Positions 44,583 through 54,163 of a stretch of 64,000 nt of DNA are shown piece by piece. Origin of the DNA: an uncultured Planctomycetota bacterium (GTDB taxonomy: Bacteria > Planctomycetota > Planctomycetia > Gemmatales > HRBIN36); the NCBI GenBank assembly GCA_937944855.1, contig CALFAY010000022.1, forward strand, positions 62,001 through 126,000, read 5' to 3'. The notes under the pieces were generated by a model. That model worked only from the letters and a program-made list of their open reading frames with translations, ran no database searches and was not told where the DNA came from. The position numbers and the translations under genes were made by a program. Within the stretch, counting starts at the first letter, position 1; every line of letters starts with the position of its first letter.

Positions 44583-44954
44583 CTAGAAAAACCCCAGTTG
44601 CAGTCGGGCCGCTTCGCTCATCCGCTCCATCGTCCAGGGCGGATCCCAGACCAGTTCCACCTTGGCTGAGCGGACGCCGGGCAACTCGCTGATCCGCCGC
44701 TGGATCTCCGGCGGAAGCGAACCGGCCACCGGACAGGCCGGCGAGGTCAGCGTCAGCTTCACGAACACGTCACCTTCGTCGCTCACGTCCAAGCCATAAA
44801 CCAGGCCCAGTTCCCAGATGTTGACCGGGATCTCTGGATCGTAGCAATTTTTCAGCACTTCTATGACGCGGTCCCGCAGGGAGGCCGGCGGAGCGGAAGG
44901 TGTGCCTTCTCCTTGATTGCCCGGCTGCTCGTCGGTCGGCTTGATCTTGCTCAT
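44583..44954 (-). CDS. MIP18/DUF59 family iron-sulfur assembly factor (SufT-like)
   Basis: The 123-residue protein has the DUF59 core: RVIEVLKNCYDPEIPVNIWELGLVYGLDV, with the Asp-Pro-Glu-Ile-Pro motif, and LTLTSPACPVAGSLPPEIQ containing the conserved Cys. Members (SufT, human MIP18) help mature iron-sulfur proteins. It lies 46 nt after the sufS-sufE gene and completes the suf operon. Start is uncertain: ATG 44954 is used; ATG 44972 adds six residues. Confidence 0.88.
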   Translation of the reverse strand: MSKIKPTDEQPGNQGEGTPSAPPASLRDRVIEVLKNCYDPEIPVNIWELGLVYGLDVSDEGDVFVKLTLTSPACPVAGSLPPEIQRRISELPGVRSAKVELVWDPPWTMERMSEAARLQLGFF

Positions 44955-45000
44955 TCCCAGGGGCACTCGCATGGCGTTTCGATCCCGGTCCAAAAACCTG

Positions 45001-46830
45001 TCATGACACCCCGGCGGAGACGCTCTTGGCAGGCCGTTGTTGCGTTTCCTCCTTGAGCCGTTCCTCTTCCTGGCGAGCCTCCTCGGCGATCTGTCGGGCC
45101 AGGTCGCGGATGCGCTGCACCATCGCGGCCAGACCATTGCGGCGGCCCAACGTCAAATGCTTGTCCAGACCCAGCCGGGCGAAGAAGTTCTCCACGTCGA
45201 ACGAGAGAATGTCAGAAACCCGCTGACCTGAATAGACCTTCTGCAAAATGGCGATCAGACCGCGGACCAAATCGGCGTCGCTGTCGGCGAGGAACTCCAG
45301 CACGTCGGAGGTGCCGGGGCGTTTGCGGGCGGCAATGTGGACCGTACTCTGACAGCCGCGGACCCGGTTCGCCTCGGTCTTGAGTTCGTCCGGCATCGGC
45401 GGCAGCTTCCTGCCGAACTCCAGAATCATTTGGTAGCGTTCCGGCCAGGTTTCGAGAAAATCAAAGGTTTCGATGAGCTTGGCGGCGGCGACGGCTGGGC
45501 TGGGAGCGAACGGCTTGGGGAAGATCAATTCGCGGGGCACCTGCGGTGTCGGTCGGGCCTTTCCTGCTGCCTCATTGACGATTTTCGCCAGCACCTCGGC
45601 AACGTAGTCGATCTCGGCGATGGTGTTGTACATGGCGAACGAGATGCGGGCGGTGCCGGGGATGCCGTAGCGATCCATGACCGGCTGACAACAGTGGTGT
45701 CCGGTACGGATCTCGATGCCGTGCAGATCGAGCTTCACGCCCACGTCGAGGGCTGACAGGGGCGGATCGTCCACGACGAACGAGATCACCGCCGTCTTGC
45801 GGGCCGCCTTGCCGATGATGCGAACCCCGGGGATCGCCTGAAGCCGCCGGGTGGCATGTTGCAGCAGGGATTCTTCGTGGGCAGCGATGTTCTCCAGACC
45901 GACCCGTTCCACATAGTCGATGGCGGCACCGAGCCCGACAGCCCCGGCGATGTCCGGCGTACCGGCCTCGAACTTATTGGGCAGATCGGCGTAGGTGGTC
46001 TTGGCAAATGTCACCGAGGCGATCATGTCGCCGCCTCCCTGCCACGGCGGCATCTTCCGCAGAAGTTCCTCCTTGCCGTACAAGACGCCGATGCCGGTCG
46101 GACCGTACACCTTGTGGCCGCTGAAGGCGTAGAAGTCGCAATCCAGGTCCTGCACGTCCACCCGCATGTGGGAAACGGCTTGTGCGCCGTCCACGAGTAC
46201 CGGAATGCCGCGAGCATGGGCGATCCGAATGATTTCCTTGACTGGATTTATCGTGCCCAGCGAGTTGGAGACATGCACGACCGAAACCAGCTTTGTCCGC
46301 GGCGTCAGCAGCTTTTCGTACTCCTCCAGGAGCAGTTCGCCGTTCTCGTCGATGGGGATGACCCGCAGTTTCGCTCCCTTCTCCTCACAGAGCATCTGCC
46401 AGGGGACGATGTTGGAATGATGCTCCATGTGGGAGATGACGATTTCATCACCGGCCTGGACGAAGGCCCGACCGAAGCTCTGAGCGACAAGATTGATCGC
46501 CTCCGTGGCCCCCCTGGTAAAGATGATCTCCTTGGCGGAGGCGGCGTTGAGGAAGCGTTGCACCTTGGCTCGAGCTTCCTCGAACTCCTGCGTCGCCAGC
46601 TGGCCGAGGAGGTTGACTGAGCGGTGAATGTTGGCGTTGTACTGCTCGTAAAAGCGGCTGATGACCTCGATGACTCCCTGCGGCTTCTGGGTGGTAGCCG
46701 CGTTGTCGAGGTAAATCAGCGGATGCCCGTTGACGGTGCGGCGGAGGATTGGAAAAGCCTCCCGAATCCGCACCAGATCGAACAGCGGCGGCAGATGGGC
46801 ACGAGGCCGCGATTCCGGCGTCTGCTTCAT
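45001..46830 (-). CDS. Cysteine desulfurase SufS fused to SufE
   Basis: The 609-residue protein joins two enzymes normally encoded separately. Residues 1-420 are a SufS-type cysteine desulfurase: IYLDNAATTQKP, His in MEHHSNIVPW, PLP Lys240 (AFSGHKVYGPTG) and catalytic Cys380 (RTGHHCCQP). Residues about 445-590 are a SufE sulfur acceptor (PERYQMILEFGRKLPPMP; NRVRGCQSTVHI with Cys493). Sulfur taken from cysteine at Cys380 would pass to Cys493 and then to SufBCD. A charged helical tail ends the protein. ATG at 46830 overlaps the sufD stop (ATGA). Confidence 0.93.
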   Translation of the reverse strand: MKQTPESRPRAHLPPLFDLVRIREAFPILRRTVNGHPLIYLDNAATTQKPQGVIEVISRFYEQYNANIHRSVNLLGQLATQEFEEARAKVQRFLNAASAKEIIFTRGATEAINLVAQSFGRAFVQAGDEIVISHMEHHSNIVPWQMLCEEKGAKLRVIPIDENGELLLEEYEKLLTPRTKLVSVVHVSNSLGTINPVKEIIRIAHARGIPVLVDGAQAVSHMRVDVQDLDCDFYAFSGHKVYGPTGIGVLYGKEELLRKMPPWQGGGDMIASVTFAKTTYADLPNKFEAGTPDIAGAVGLGAAIDYVERVGLENIAAHEESLLQHATRRLQAIPGVRIIGKAARKTAVISFVVDDPPLSALDVGVKLDLHGIEIRTGHHCCQPVMDRYGIPGTARISFAMYNTIAEIDYVAEVLAKIVNEAAGKARPTPQVPRELIFPKPFAPSPAVAAAKLIETFDFLETWPERYQMILEFGRKLPPMPDELKTEANRVRGCQSTVHIAARKRPGTSDVLEFLADSDADLVRGLIAILQKVYSGQRVSDILSFDVENFFARLGLDKHLTLGRRNGLAAMVQRIRDLARQIAEEARQEEERLKEETQQRPAKSVSAGVS

Positions 46831-48179
46831 GGCTGGGCCTCCTGCAATGGCCCGGACCGGCTCAACAGGAGCGCCTCCAGCCGTTGCCGCACCGGCTCGA
46901 TGGCGATGCGGTTGATGATGTCGTTGGCGAAGGCGTAGGTGAGCAAGGCCCGGGCTTCCGTCACATCCAAACCCCGCGAACGCAGATAGAACAGAGTGTC
47001 CTCGTTGAGGTTGCCGACCGTCGCTCCGTGAGTGCATTTCACATCGTCGGCGAAAATCTCCAGTTGCGGCTTGGTGTTGATGACGGCGTCATCCGAGAGC
47101 AGAAGCGTCTGGTTGGTCTGCTTGGCGTCGGTCTTCTGAGCATCCTGGCGGACGAAGATTTTGCCGTTGAACACGCCCCTGGCCCGGTCGTCGAGGATTC
47201 CTTTGTACAACTCATGGCTGGCACAGTGGGGCAAAGCATGGTCGATCACCGTGTGGTTGTCCACGTGCTGCGTGCCGCTCCCGAAGTACAGGCCGTTGAC
47301 CGTCGCCTCCGCGTTCTGGCCTCCGAAGCGGACCCGGCTCTCGTTGCGGACCCAGCCGCCGCCCAGCGACACCAGATGCGTCGTGAACCGGGCTGAAGTC
47401 CCCAGACTTGCCGCCAGGTTGCTGAAGTGAAATGCTTGCCGATTCTCGCGCTGGACGCGGACATGGTCGAGCACGGATTCGGCGGCGAGGAGTACTTCGG
47501 TGACGGCAGCCGTGAAAGTCGGTTCCTGGCCGGCCTGGAGCGGCAGACCGACCCAGCTTTCAATCACGCTGACCCGGCTGCCGCGGCCGAGGACGATGAG
47601 ATTGTGGGGGTAGCTGACCCACGGCGTCGCACCGCCCAGGGCCACGTGCAAAAGGTGGATCGGCTGCTCGACGGCAACACCGTCGGGAATCACGAGCACC
47701 GCACCGTCGCGGAAAAACGCTGAGTTTAAGGCCGTGAACGTCTGATCTTTGAAGTCGGCGACGCGGCCCAGGGAATCAGTAAGCAGTTCCGGCTCTCGGA
47801 CCAGAGCATCGGCCAGACCTCCGGGAACGACACCCGGACCGAGGGGCGAGATCCGGGACAGTCTTCCGATCAGACGTCCGTTGACGAACACCAGGCGGAT
47901 CGCTTCGCCGAAGCTGAACGGTTCCAGGTCCTCCTCGTTGACGGCCGAATCCTCGAGTCGGGGAGCCGGGTGAAACGGCACTTTGAGCAGATCGGCCACG
48001 CTGGTGAAGCGCCAGTCCTCGTTGCGGCTGGTCGGGAAGCCGATCTGGTCGAAGCGGGCGATGGCCGCCAGGCGCAGATGGCGAACGGCAGCGGGATCGC
48101 TCCCGGCCAGTTCCCGCTCCAGCCGCTCGAACTGCTCGACATAGAACCGCTTGTCGCTTGCCGTCTGGACCGTCGTCAT
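46827..48179 (-). CDS. sufD: Fe-S cluster assembly protein SufD
   Basis: Scaffold subunit of 450 residues: helical N-terminus (PTSRNEDWRFTSVADLL) and a right-handed beta helix with the conserved end TKPQLEIFADDVKCTHGATVGNLNEDTLFYLRSRG in two halves, in which the His of the KCTHGA segment helps bind the cluster or iron. It pairs with SufB and is driven by SufC. Its stop overlaps the sufS-sufE start, and it is 3 nt from sufC. Confidence 0.95.
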   Translation of the reverse strand: MTTVQTASDKRFYVEQFERLERELAGSDPAAVRHLRLAAIARFDQIGFPTSRNEDWRFTSVADLLKVPFHPAPRLEDSAVNEEDLEPFSFGEAIRLVFVNGRLIGRLSRISPLGPGVVPGGLADALVREPELLTDSLGRVADFKDQTFTALNSAFFRDGAVLVIPDGVAVEQPIHLLHVALGGATPWVSYPHNLIVLGRGSRVSVIESWVGLPLQAGQEPTFTAAVTEVLLAAESVLDHVRVQRENRQAFHFSNLAASLGTSARFTTHLVSLGGGWVRNESRVRFGGQNAEATVNGLYFGSGTQHVDNHTVIDHALPHCASHELYKGILDDRARGVFNGKIFVRQDAQKTDAKQTNQTLLLSDDAVINTKPQLEIFADDVKCTHGATVGNLNEDTLFYLRSRGLDVTEARALLTYAFANDIINRIAIEPVRQRLEALLLSRSGPLQEAQP

Positions 48180-48182
48180 GGT

Positions 48183-48962
48183 TCACGCTCCTGCTGCTGA
48201 CGCCCCCACTGTCTGCCGGGCTTCCCGCTCGATCCAGCCGTAGCCCTTCTCCTCCAGTTCCAGGGCCAGTTCCTTGCCGCCGGACTTGACGATGCGGCCG
48301 TCGTAGAGGATGTGGACGAAGTCCGGGACGATGTAGTTCAAGAGCCGCTGGTAGTGGGTGATGACCAGGAACCCACGCTCAGGGCTGCGCAGGGCGTTGA
48401 CGCCGTCCGCCACGGTCCGCAGGGCGTCGATGTCCAGACCGGAATCAGTCTCATCGAGGATGCACAGCATCGGCTCCAGAACAGCCATCTGGAAGATCTC
48501 GTTGCGTTTCTTCTCGCCGCCGGAGAAGCCCTCGTTGACCGGGCGTTTGAGCAATTCTTCGTCCATGTGCAGAATCCGCATCTTGGACCGGACCAGTTGC
48601 AGGAAGGCGACGGGATCGAGTTCCTCTTCGCCGCGGGCCTTGCGGATGGCGTTCAAGGCGGCCCGCAGGAAATAAGTGTTGCTCACGCCGGGAATCTCGA
48701 CCGGATATTGGAAGGCGAGGAAAATCCCTTCTCTGGCCCGCTCTTCCGGGTCCATTTCGAGCAAGTTCTTGCCGTTGTACAGGACTTCGCCCTGGGTCAC
48801 TTCGTAGAGCGGCTTGCCGGCCAGCACTCCGGCCAGCGTGCTCTTGCCGGAGCCGTTCGGTCCCATGATGGCGTGGACCTCGCCAGCCCGGATTTCGAGA
48901 TCGAGTCCCCGGAGGATTTCTTTGTCCTCAACACGAGCATGGAGGTTGATGATTTTTAGCAT
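48183..48962 (-). CDS. sufC: Fe-S cluster assembly ATPase SufC
   Basis: A 259-residue ABC ATPase: Walker [11 protein letters not shown]-loop [13 protein letters not shown], signature [12 protein letters not shown] and Walker [13 protein letters not shown], the SufC-specific forms. It drives shape change in the SufBCD scaffold. ATG at 48962 matches the family start ([11 protein letters not shown]), without a strong ribosome site; the longer frame to 49028 runs through hairpin repeats. The gap to sufB (159 nt) is filled by those repeats. Confidence 0.96.
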   Translation of the reverse strand: MLKIINLHARVEDKEILRGLDLEIRAGEVHAIMGPNGSGKSTLAGVLAGKPLYEVTQGEVLYNGKNLLEMDPEERAREGIFLAFQYPVEIPGVSNTYFLRAALNAIRKARGEEELDPVAFLQLVRSKMRILHMDEELLKRPVNEGFSGGEKKRNEIFQMAVLEPMLCILDETDSGLDIDALRTVADGVNALRSPERGFLVITHYQRLLNYIVPDFVHILYDGRIVKSGGKELALELEEKGYGWIEREARQTVGASAAGA

Positions 48963-48985
48963 GATGATGTTTGCCCTCACCCTGA

Positions 48986-49073
48986 CCCTCTCCCGGGGGA
49001 GAGGGAATCCATTGTTAAGCCTCTTCACGGGGGAAGAGGGTGTTCTTGTTAAACCTCTCCCGGGCGAGAGGGT
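48986..49073. repeat. Three GC-rich hairpin repeats between sufB and sufC
   Basis: Hairpin 1: CCCTCTCCC-GG-GGGAGAGGG (48986-49005). Hairpin 2: CCTCTTC-N6-GAAGAGG (49020-49039). Hairpin 3: CCTCTC-N6-GAGAGG (49054-49071). Hairpins 2 and 3 lie in 34-nt direct repeats that both start GTTAA and end GAGGGTGTT. This family of CCCTCTCCC/GGGAGAGGG intergenic elements is seen in many bacterial genomes. Confidence 0.7.
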
Positions 49074-49121
49074 GTTTCTGGTTCAGTCGCTTCCAAGGAC
49101 GCGGAGGGTTATCGTCTTGGC

Positions 49122-50573
49122 CTAGCCGACGCTGCCTTCGAGGCTGACGCCGAGCAGCTTCTGGGCCTCGACGGCGAATTCCATCGGCAAATTGAGAAAC
49201 ACCTGCTTGCAGAAGCCGTTGACGATCAGGTTGACCGCGTCCTCGGTGGACAGACCCCGCTGCTTGCAGTAGAAGATCTGGTCTTCCCCGATACGGGACG
49301 TGGACGCCTCGTGCTCGACCTGGGAGGTCGAGTTCCGCACTTCGATGTACGGGAAGGTATGCGCCCCGCAGCGGTTGCCGATCAACAGGGAGTCGCACTG
49401 GCTGTAGTTGCGGCTGTTGGCGGCCCCCTTCATGATCTTGACCAGACCGCGATAGGTGTTCTGCCCCTGGCCGGCCGAGATGCCCTTGGACACGATGGTG
49501 CTGCGGGTGTTGCGGCCAAGGTGGATCATCTTCGTGCCGGTGTCGGCCTGCTGGCGGTTCTTGGTCAAGGCCACCGAGTAGAACTCGCCTACCGAATTGT
49601 CCCCCTGAAGGATGACGCTGGGATACTTCCAGGTGATGGCCGAGCCGGTTTCCACCTGGGTCCAGGAAATCTTCGAGCCTTCGCCGCGGCAGACGCCCCG
49701 TTTGGTCACGAAGTTGTAGATGCCGCCGCGTCCCTCCTTGTCGCCGGGGTACCAGTTCTGCACGGTGCTGTATTTGATGTGGCTGTTGCGGCCGACCGCA
49801 ATCAGCTCCACCACTGCGGCGTGAAGCTGGTGTTCGTCCCGCATCGGTGCCGTGCAGCCTTCCAGGTAGCTGACGTAGGCATCTTCCTCGCAGATGATCA
49901 GCGTCCGCTCGAATTGGCCCGTCTCCCGGGCATTGATGCGGAAGTAGGTCGAAAGCTCCATCGGGCAGCGGACGCCCTTGGGGATGTAGCAGAACGACCC
50001 GTCGCTGAAGACCGCCGAGTTCAAGGCCGCGAAGAAGTTGTCGTTGTATGGCACGACCGAGCCGAGATATTTGCGGACCAGGTCGGGATGGTCCCGCACC
50101 GCCTCCGAGAAGGCACAGAAGATGATGCCGTGCCTGGCCAGCTCCTCCTTAAAGGTGGTGGCGACGGAGACGGAATCGAAGACGGCATCCACGGCGACCC
50201 CGGCCAGCCGTTTCTGCTCTTCCAGCGAGATGCCGAGCTTCTCGAAGGTCCGCCGCACCTCGGGATCCAGCTCATCGAGCGAACCAAGGGCCTTACGCGG
50301 CTTGGGAGCGGCGTAGTAGATGATGTCCTGATAGTCGATGGGACCGATGGTCAGGTTCGGCCACCAACGCGGCTCCTCCATCGTCAGCCAGTGGCGATAC
50401 GCCTTCAGCCTCCATTCCAGAAGCCAGTCCGGCTCCTTCTTCTTGGCCGAGATGAGACGGATGATGTCCTCGTTGAGGCCCTTAGGCACCGTCTCCATCT
50501 CGACGTCCGTGTAAAAGCCTTCCTTGTACTCCCGGCTGGCCAGTTGTTCGATGGTGGTCGTGGGTGTGGTCAT
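49122..50573 (-). CDS. sufB: Fe-S cluster assembly protein SufB
   Basis: The 483-residue core scaffold of the SUF system. Diagnostic stretches are [20 protein letters not shown] at the N-terminus, [56 protein letters not shown] and [18 protein letters not shown], containing the Cys and His/Glu residues implicated in cluster assembly. The ATG at 50573 overlaps the stop of the Rrf2-family regulator (ATGA). The open frame extends to 51161 only because it overlaps that gene. Confidence 0.97.
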   Translation of the reverse strand: MTTPTTTIEQLASREYKEGFYTDVEMETVPKGLNEDIIRLISAKKKEPDWLLEWRLKAYRHWLTMEEPRWWPNLTIGPIDYQDIIYYAAPKPRKALGSLDELDPEVRRTFEKLGISLEEQKRLAGVAVDAVFDSVSVATTFKEELARHGIIFCAFSEAVRDHPDLVRKYLGSVVPYNDNFFAALNSAVFSDGSFCYIPKGVRCPMELSTYFRINARETGQFERTLIICEEDAYVSYLEGCTAPMRDEHQLHAAVVELIAVGRNSHIKYSTVQNWYPGDKEGRGGIYNFVTKRGVCRGEGSKISWTQVETGSAITWKYPSVILQGDNSVGEFYSVALTKNRQQADTGTKMIHLGRNTRSTIVSKGISAGQGQNTYRGLVKIMKGAANSRNYSQCDSLLIGNRCGAHTFPYIEVRNSTSQVEHEASTSRIGEDQIFYCKQRGLSTEDAVNLIVNGFCKQVFLNLPMEFAVEAQKLLGVSLEGSVG

Positions 50574-51115
50574 GGTTCGTCGTCCGTTACCGGATCGGTT
50601 TCCGTTTTCAACGTGCCCAAGGCGATCAGGGCCGGCCGAGGCTGGAAGACCGACTCGGCCAAGCGCTGCCGCAGCAGTTCCGTGATGTCGCTTTCGCTTT
50701 GCATCAGGTCCGCCAGGGTGATACGGTCGAGCGTGTGCCGCATCCAGTCTTCCAGCGTCTGCCACAAGGCCCGCAGACTGCACGAGCCGAGATGGACGCA
50801 TAGGCCGGTGCTTTCCACCCCGGCGTGGCGCTGGCAGTATTCCGGCTCCTGGAAGAGCGGTTCGCCGAGCACCCGGAGCACGGTCCCGAGGCGGATTTCC
50901 TGGGCCGGAATCGCCAACCGATAGCCGCCGGCCCGGCCCCGCACGCTCTCGATCAATCCGCCCTGCCGCAGCGTGGCCAGAAGCTTGGCCGTATGAGCCG
51001 CCGAAAGCCCTTCCCGCGAGGCGATGTCGGGGATCGTCAGCGATCCGCCTTCGCCCGCCGAAGCCAAGCAGAGCAGACACCGCAAACCGTATTCTTCCTG
51101 GGCCGTGATCTTCAT
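50570..51115 (-). CDS. Rrf2-family regulator of the suf operon (IscR/SufR-like)
   Basis: The 181-residue protein starts with an Rrf2 winged helix ([49 protein letters not shown]), then has three Cys at 94, 106 and 112, the pattern that binds an iron-sulfur cluster in IscR-type sensors, and an extended helical C-terminus. As first gene of the suf operon it likely senses cluster supply and controls the operon. ATG at 51115 fits the family start. Confidence 0.9.
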   Translation of the reverse strand: MKITAQEEYGLRCLLCLASAGEGGSLTIPDIASREGLSAAHTAKLLATLRQGGLIESVRGRAGGYRLAIPAQEIRLGTVLRVLGEPLFQEPEYCQRHAGVESTGLCVHLGSCSLRALWQTLEDWMRHTLDRITLADLMQSESDITELLRQRLAESVFQPRPALIALGTLKTETDPVTDDEP

Positions 51116-51159
51116 GGTTTTCAACGTTTCGACCGCGGTTTCCAAGCGGCCTCAATGGC

Positions 51160-51187
51160 ATCCTAGAAATGTGGAAAGAATTTTCAA
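51160..51187 (-). promoter_or_regulatory. Candidate suf operon promoter
   Basis: On minus, TTGAAA (51187-51182), 16-nt spacer, TAGGAT (51165-51160). Transcription would start about 40 nt before the Rrf2 start codon. The surrounding AT-rich stretch would suit an Rrf2-type operator, but no clear palindrome was found. Confidence 0.5.
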
Positions 51188-51273
51188 GTATCCGAATTGC
51201 AGTTTCTTGGCTAGTTTATGGCATGATCCTTATTGCAAGCAGGCTTGGCAGTTACAGCGACGGGCCAGAAGCG

Positions 51274-52587
51274 ATGGAACTTTTCCCCGACCCTACGGAT
51301 TCCCTGGAAAGTCTGGCGGCGCGCCTGGAAGCCGGTTCTTTGACCTGTCGGGAGCTTGTGGAACGCTGCTTGCGGCGCATCGCGGAGCGGGAGGCTGAGA
51401 TCAGGGCCTGGGTGTTCGTTGATGCCGAAGGTGCTCGGCGACAAGCCGACGAGCGGGATCGGGAACTTCAAAGCGGGCTGCGTCGCGGTCCTTTGCACGG
51501 CATCCCCGTCGGCATCAAGGACCTTTTTGACGTGCGGGGCTGGCCGACCAAGGCCGGCTCGCGACTCCTGGGGCAAACACCGGCAACGGAAGATGCCGTG
51601 GCCGTGGCTCGTCTTCGGGCTGCCGGGGCGGTGATTCTCGGCAAAACGGTGACGACGCCTTACGCCTCCTTCGACCCCCCGCCGACCCGCAATCCGTGGA
51701 ACCTTGAGCGAACGCCGGGCGGATCGTCGAGCGGATCTGCGGCTGCCGTGGCAACAGGCATGTGTCTGGCCGCCTTGGGGTCGCAGACCGGCGGGAGCAT
51801 CACCCGACCGGCCGCCTACTGCGGGGTCGCCGGCTGCAAGCCGACCTATGGTCTGGTCAGCGTTCGGGGCGTGTTCCCGCTGGCCCCGAGCATGGATCAC
51901 CTCGGCCCGATTGCTCGGTGCGTCGCCGACCTGGCTCGTCTGCTCGAGGTGATTGCGGACGTACCCCCCGGTCTGTTTTCCGTCACCGTCACCAAACCAC
52001 CGCAAATCGGGCGGCTACGCGGGTTCTTCCACGATCAGGCCGATGCCGAATCCCAGGAGCTTTTCGAACGGTCGCTGCGTCGGTTTCGGGAAGCGGGTGC
52101 GGAGGTCCGGGAGGTTTCACTGCCGCCGTCGTTCGCTGACATCCATCGGCGGCACCGGATCATCATGGCCGTCGAGGCCGCCGCCTTTCACGAAGCCCGA
52201 TTGCGGCAGCATCCGGACGACTACCCGCCCCGGATCACGGAGTTGCTGACGGAAGGCCTGAACACCTCGGCAGTCGAGTATGCCAAGGCCCGGCACCAGC
52301 AGGAGCGAGCCAAAGCAGAGGTCCTGGACTGCTTCCACGAGTGCGACGTTCTGGCCGCTCCGGCCACGACCGGTCCGGCTCCCGATGCTTCAAGCACGGG
52401 CGACCCCGCCTTCAACTCGCCCTGGAGCTTCACACATTTGCCCGTGGTGTCGTTCCCGATCGGCGTGTCGTCCGACGGCCTGCCCCTGGCCGTGCAACTG
52501 ATCGGCAGGCCGTTCGATGAACGCCGACTTTTTGCCGTGGCCAGGTGGTGCCAACAGGAGTGGCGAAGCTCGCAGCAGCCGCACTGA
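51274..52587 (+). CDS. Amidase signature family enzyme
   Basis: The 437-residue hydrolase has the amidase Ser-cisSer-Lys set: Lys82 ([14 protein letters not shown]), the Gly/Ser loop [14 protein letters not shown] (149-162) and nucleophile Ser175 in [13 protein letters not shown]. It is most like GatA-type amidases, but gatC and gatB are not adjacent, so it more likely hydrolyses a small amide than makes Gln-tRNA. ATG at 51274 is used; the open frame reaches 51169, overlapping the divergent suf promoter. Confidence 0.88.
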   Translation: MELFPDPTDSLESLAARLEAGSLTCRELVERCLRRIAEREAEIRAWVFVDAEGARRQADERDRELQSGLRRGPLHGIPVGIKDLFDVRGWPTKAGSRLLGQTPATEDAVAVARLRAAGAVILGKTVTTPYASFDPPPTRNPWNLERTPGGSSSGSAAAVATGMCLAALGSQTGGSITRPAAYCGVAGCKPTYGLVSVRGVFPLAPSMDHLGPIARCVADLARLLEVIADVPPGLFSVTVTKPPQIGRLRGFFHDQADAESQELFERSLRRFREAGAEVREVSLPPSFADIHRRHRIIMAVEAAAFHEARLRQHPDDYPPRITELLTEGLNTSAVEYAKARHQQERAKAEVLDCFHECDVLAAPATTGPAPDASSTGDPAFNSPWSFTHLPVVSFPIGVSSDGLPLAVQLIGRPFDERRLFAVARWCQQEWRSSQQPH

Positions 52588-52763
52588 CGGATTGTTCCTC
52601 TGATCTGAATTCCGCAGAGCAACCGCCACCTTCCGCAACGTCCTGTGCAAGTTTCCCGGATCTCCTCCGAGGTATCTCTTGCTAACGGCTTCGGAACAAA
52701 GTATGTTTCAACGGAAACGGCGAGTGACATCGCTGTGACAAAACTTTAACGAGCCGGAACTTT

Positions 52764-52834
52764 CGGGGTAGTGGCTGGACGACACCTGCGGTGGGTGAGC
52801 GTCTCGCGCTGGGAGCCACTACCTCGCTTTTTTT
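52764..52834 (+). ncRNA. Candidate three-way-junction RNA / terminator
   Basis: Closing stem: GGTAGTGGCT (52767-52776) with AGCCACTACC (52814-52823), extended by three more pairs (one G-T) outward. Inside are two hairpins: CACC-TGC-GGTG (52783-52793) and AGCG-TCTCG-CGCT (52798-52810). Seven T follow at 52828-52834. It lies 177 nt after the amidase stop and 40 nt before the next gene. A simple terminator rarely has a branched interior, so a small RNA or riboswitch-like element is possible. No known class was recognised. Confidence 0.5.
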
Positions 52835-52873
52835 GCGCCTACCCTTCCTGTCGGCGATACTTACAGTAACCGT

Positions 52874-54139
52874 ATGGAAGTTCCGGCGATTCAGGTCGTC
52901 CATGTCCGCATCAACGACCAGGACACCGGCAAACCGGTGCCGGTACGCATCCGGCTGACCGGGCCGGACGGCAGATACCTTCCACCCCTGGGACGCTCGG
53001 GCAGCTTTCCCACGGACGAAGGTCGGGCCGTCGGCGGCCAGGTGCTCATGGACGGCAGGGCGTTCGCCTATGTTGACGGCTCCTGCGAGGTCCGCCTGCC
53101 TGCCGGCATGCTGCACGTCCATGCCTGCAAGGGCTTCGAGTACGAACCCCTGGAAACGACGGTGCTTCGTCACCCGGGGCAGATCGCTATCCGTCTGAGC
53201 ATCCGGCGGCGCGTCCGGCTCGAAGAGCAGGGCTGGTTCGCCGGGGACACGCACGCCCAGTTTCTCTCGCCGCAAGCGGCCGCCCTGGAAGGGGCCGCGG
53301 AGGGATTGCACGTCGTCAACCTGCTGGCTTCCGCCGAGCCGGACGGCGTGTCGGCGATTTATCCCAATCTGCTTGAATTCAGCGGTCAAAAGCCGATAGC
53401 GAGTCTGGAACAGTGTCAGGTCGTGGTCAACACGCTCAATCGCGGCGGAGCCTGGGGCGACCTGGCCTTGTTGAACGCCCATCGCATCGTCTTTCCGCTC
53501 CGCCTGGGCGAGGAAGGCTTCGAGAACTATACGCTGGCCGACTGGTGCCGACAGTGTCATCGCAAAGGCGGTCTGACAGTCCGGGTCCGCTTTCCACACG
53601 GGGACGACGCTTTGCCCGACGACAGCCTCTATCGCGGCCTGGTGGATGCCGTCGAATGGACCGGCGATGATCCGTTCGACGCGGGTCTGAAAGCCTGGTA
53701 TGGGCTGCTCAATCGCGGTCTGCGGGTGCCGCTCGTGGGCGGGAGCGGCAAGCGGAGCAACCAACAGGTGCTCGGGCAGCCGCGGACCTATGCTCGCCTC
53801 GCCCCGGGGCAAGCCTTCAGCTACGGAGCCTGGATCGATGCGGTGCGCGCGGGCCGGACGTTTGCGACCCGAGGGCCGCTGGTGCGGTTCGAAGTGGAAG
53901 AAGCCCAAGGGTTGACGCCATCCGCTCGTTGCGGAACACTGCATGTCCGCGTCGGCCTGTGGATTCCCGATGCAAGTCAGAGGCTCGAACTGGTTCAGAA
54001 CGGAATCGTGATCGGCGAGGCTTCAGGCGATCAGTCGTTGGAACAGCAAGTGGTCAGGGACGTACCGGGTTGGCTGGCGGCACGGTGCCGCTCGGGGAAT
54101 CGGCTCACCGCCCACTCCTCCCCGGTGTATGTGTCGTAG
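52874..54139 (+). CDS. CehA/McbA-like metallohydrolase-fold protein with degenerate metal site
   Basis: A 421-residue protein. An N-terminal beta domain (1-115) precedes GWFAGDTHAQF, aligned with the GDxHxH entry motif of CehA/McbA-family PHP-type hydrolases; here the second His is Gln129. Later positions that carry metal-binding His in relatives also look changed (GGAWGDLALLNAHRIVFPL). A C-terminal beta domain (about 310-421) closes it. No signal peptide is seen. Catalytic loss is plausible but unproven. ATG at 52874 has no clear ribosome site. Confidence 0.6.
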   Translation: MEVPAIQVVHVRINDQDTGKPVPVRIRLTGPDGRYLPPLGRSGSFPTDEGRAVGGQVLMDGRAFAYVDGSCEVRLPAGMLHVHACKGFEYEPLETTVLRHPGQIAIRLSIRRRVRLEEQGWFAGDTHAQFLSPQAAALEGAAEGLHVVNLLASAEPDGVSAIYPNLLEFSGQKPIASLEQCQVVVNTLNRGGAWGDLALLNAHRIVFPLRLGEEGFENYTLADWCRQCHRKGGLTVRVRFPHGDDALPDDSLYRGLVDAVEWTGDDPFDAGLKAWYGLLNRGLRVPLVGGSGKRSNQQVLGQPRTYARLAPGQAFSYGAWIDAVRAGRTFATRGPLVRFEVEEAQGLTPSARCGTLHVRVGLWIPDASQRLELVQNGIVIGEASGDQSLEQQVVRDVPGWLAARCRSGNRLTAHSSPVYVS

Positions 54140-54163
54140 GGATGTCACGGTGTCAACGGTGTG

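Noticed and set aside
48986..49073. CRISPR array
   Set aside because: Only two or three diverged repeats, no regular unique spacers and no cas genes.
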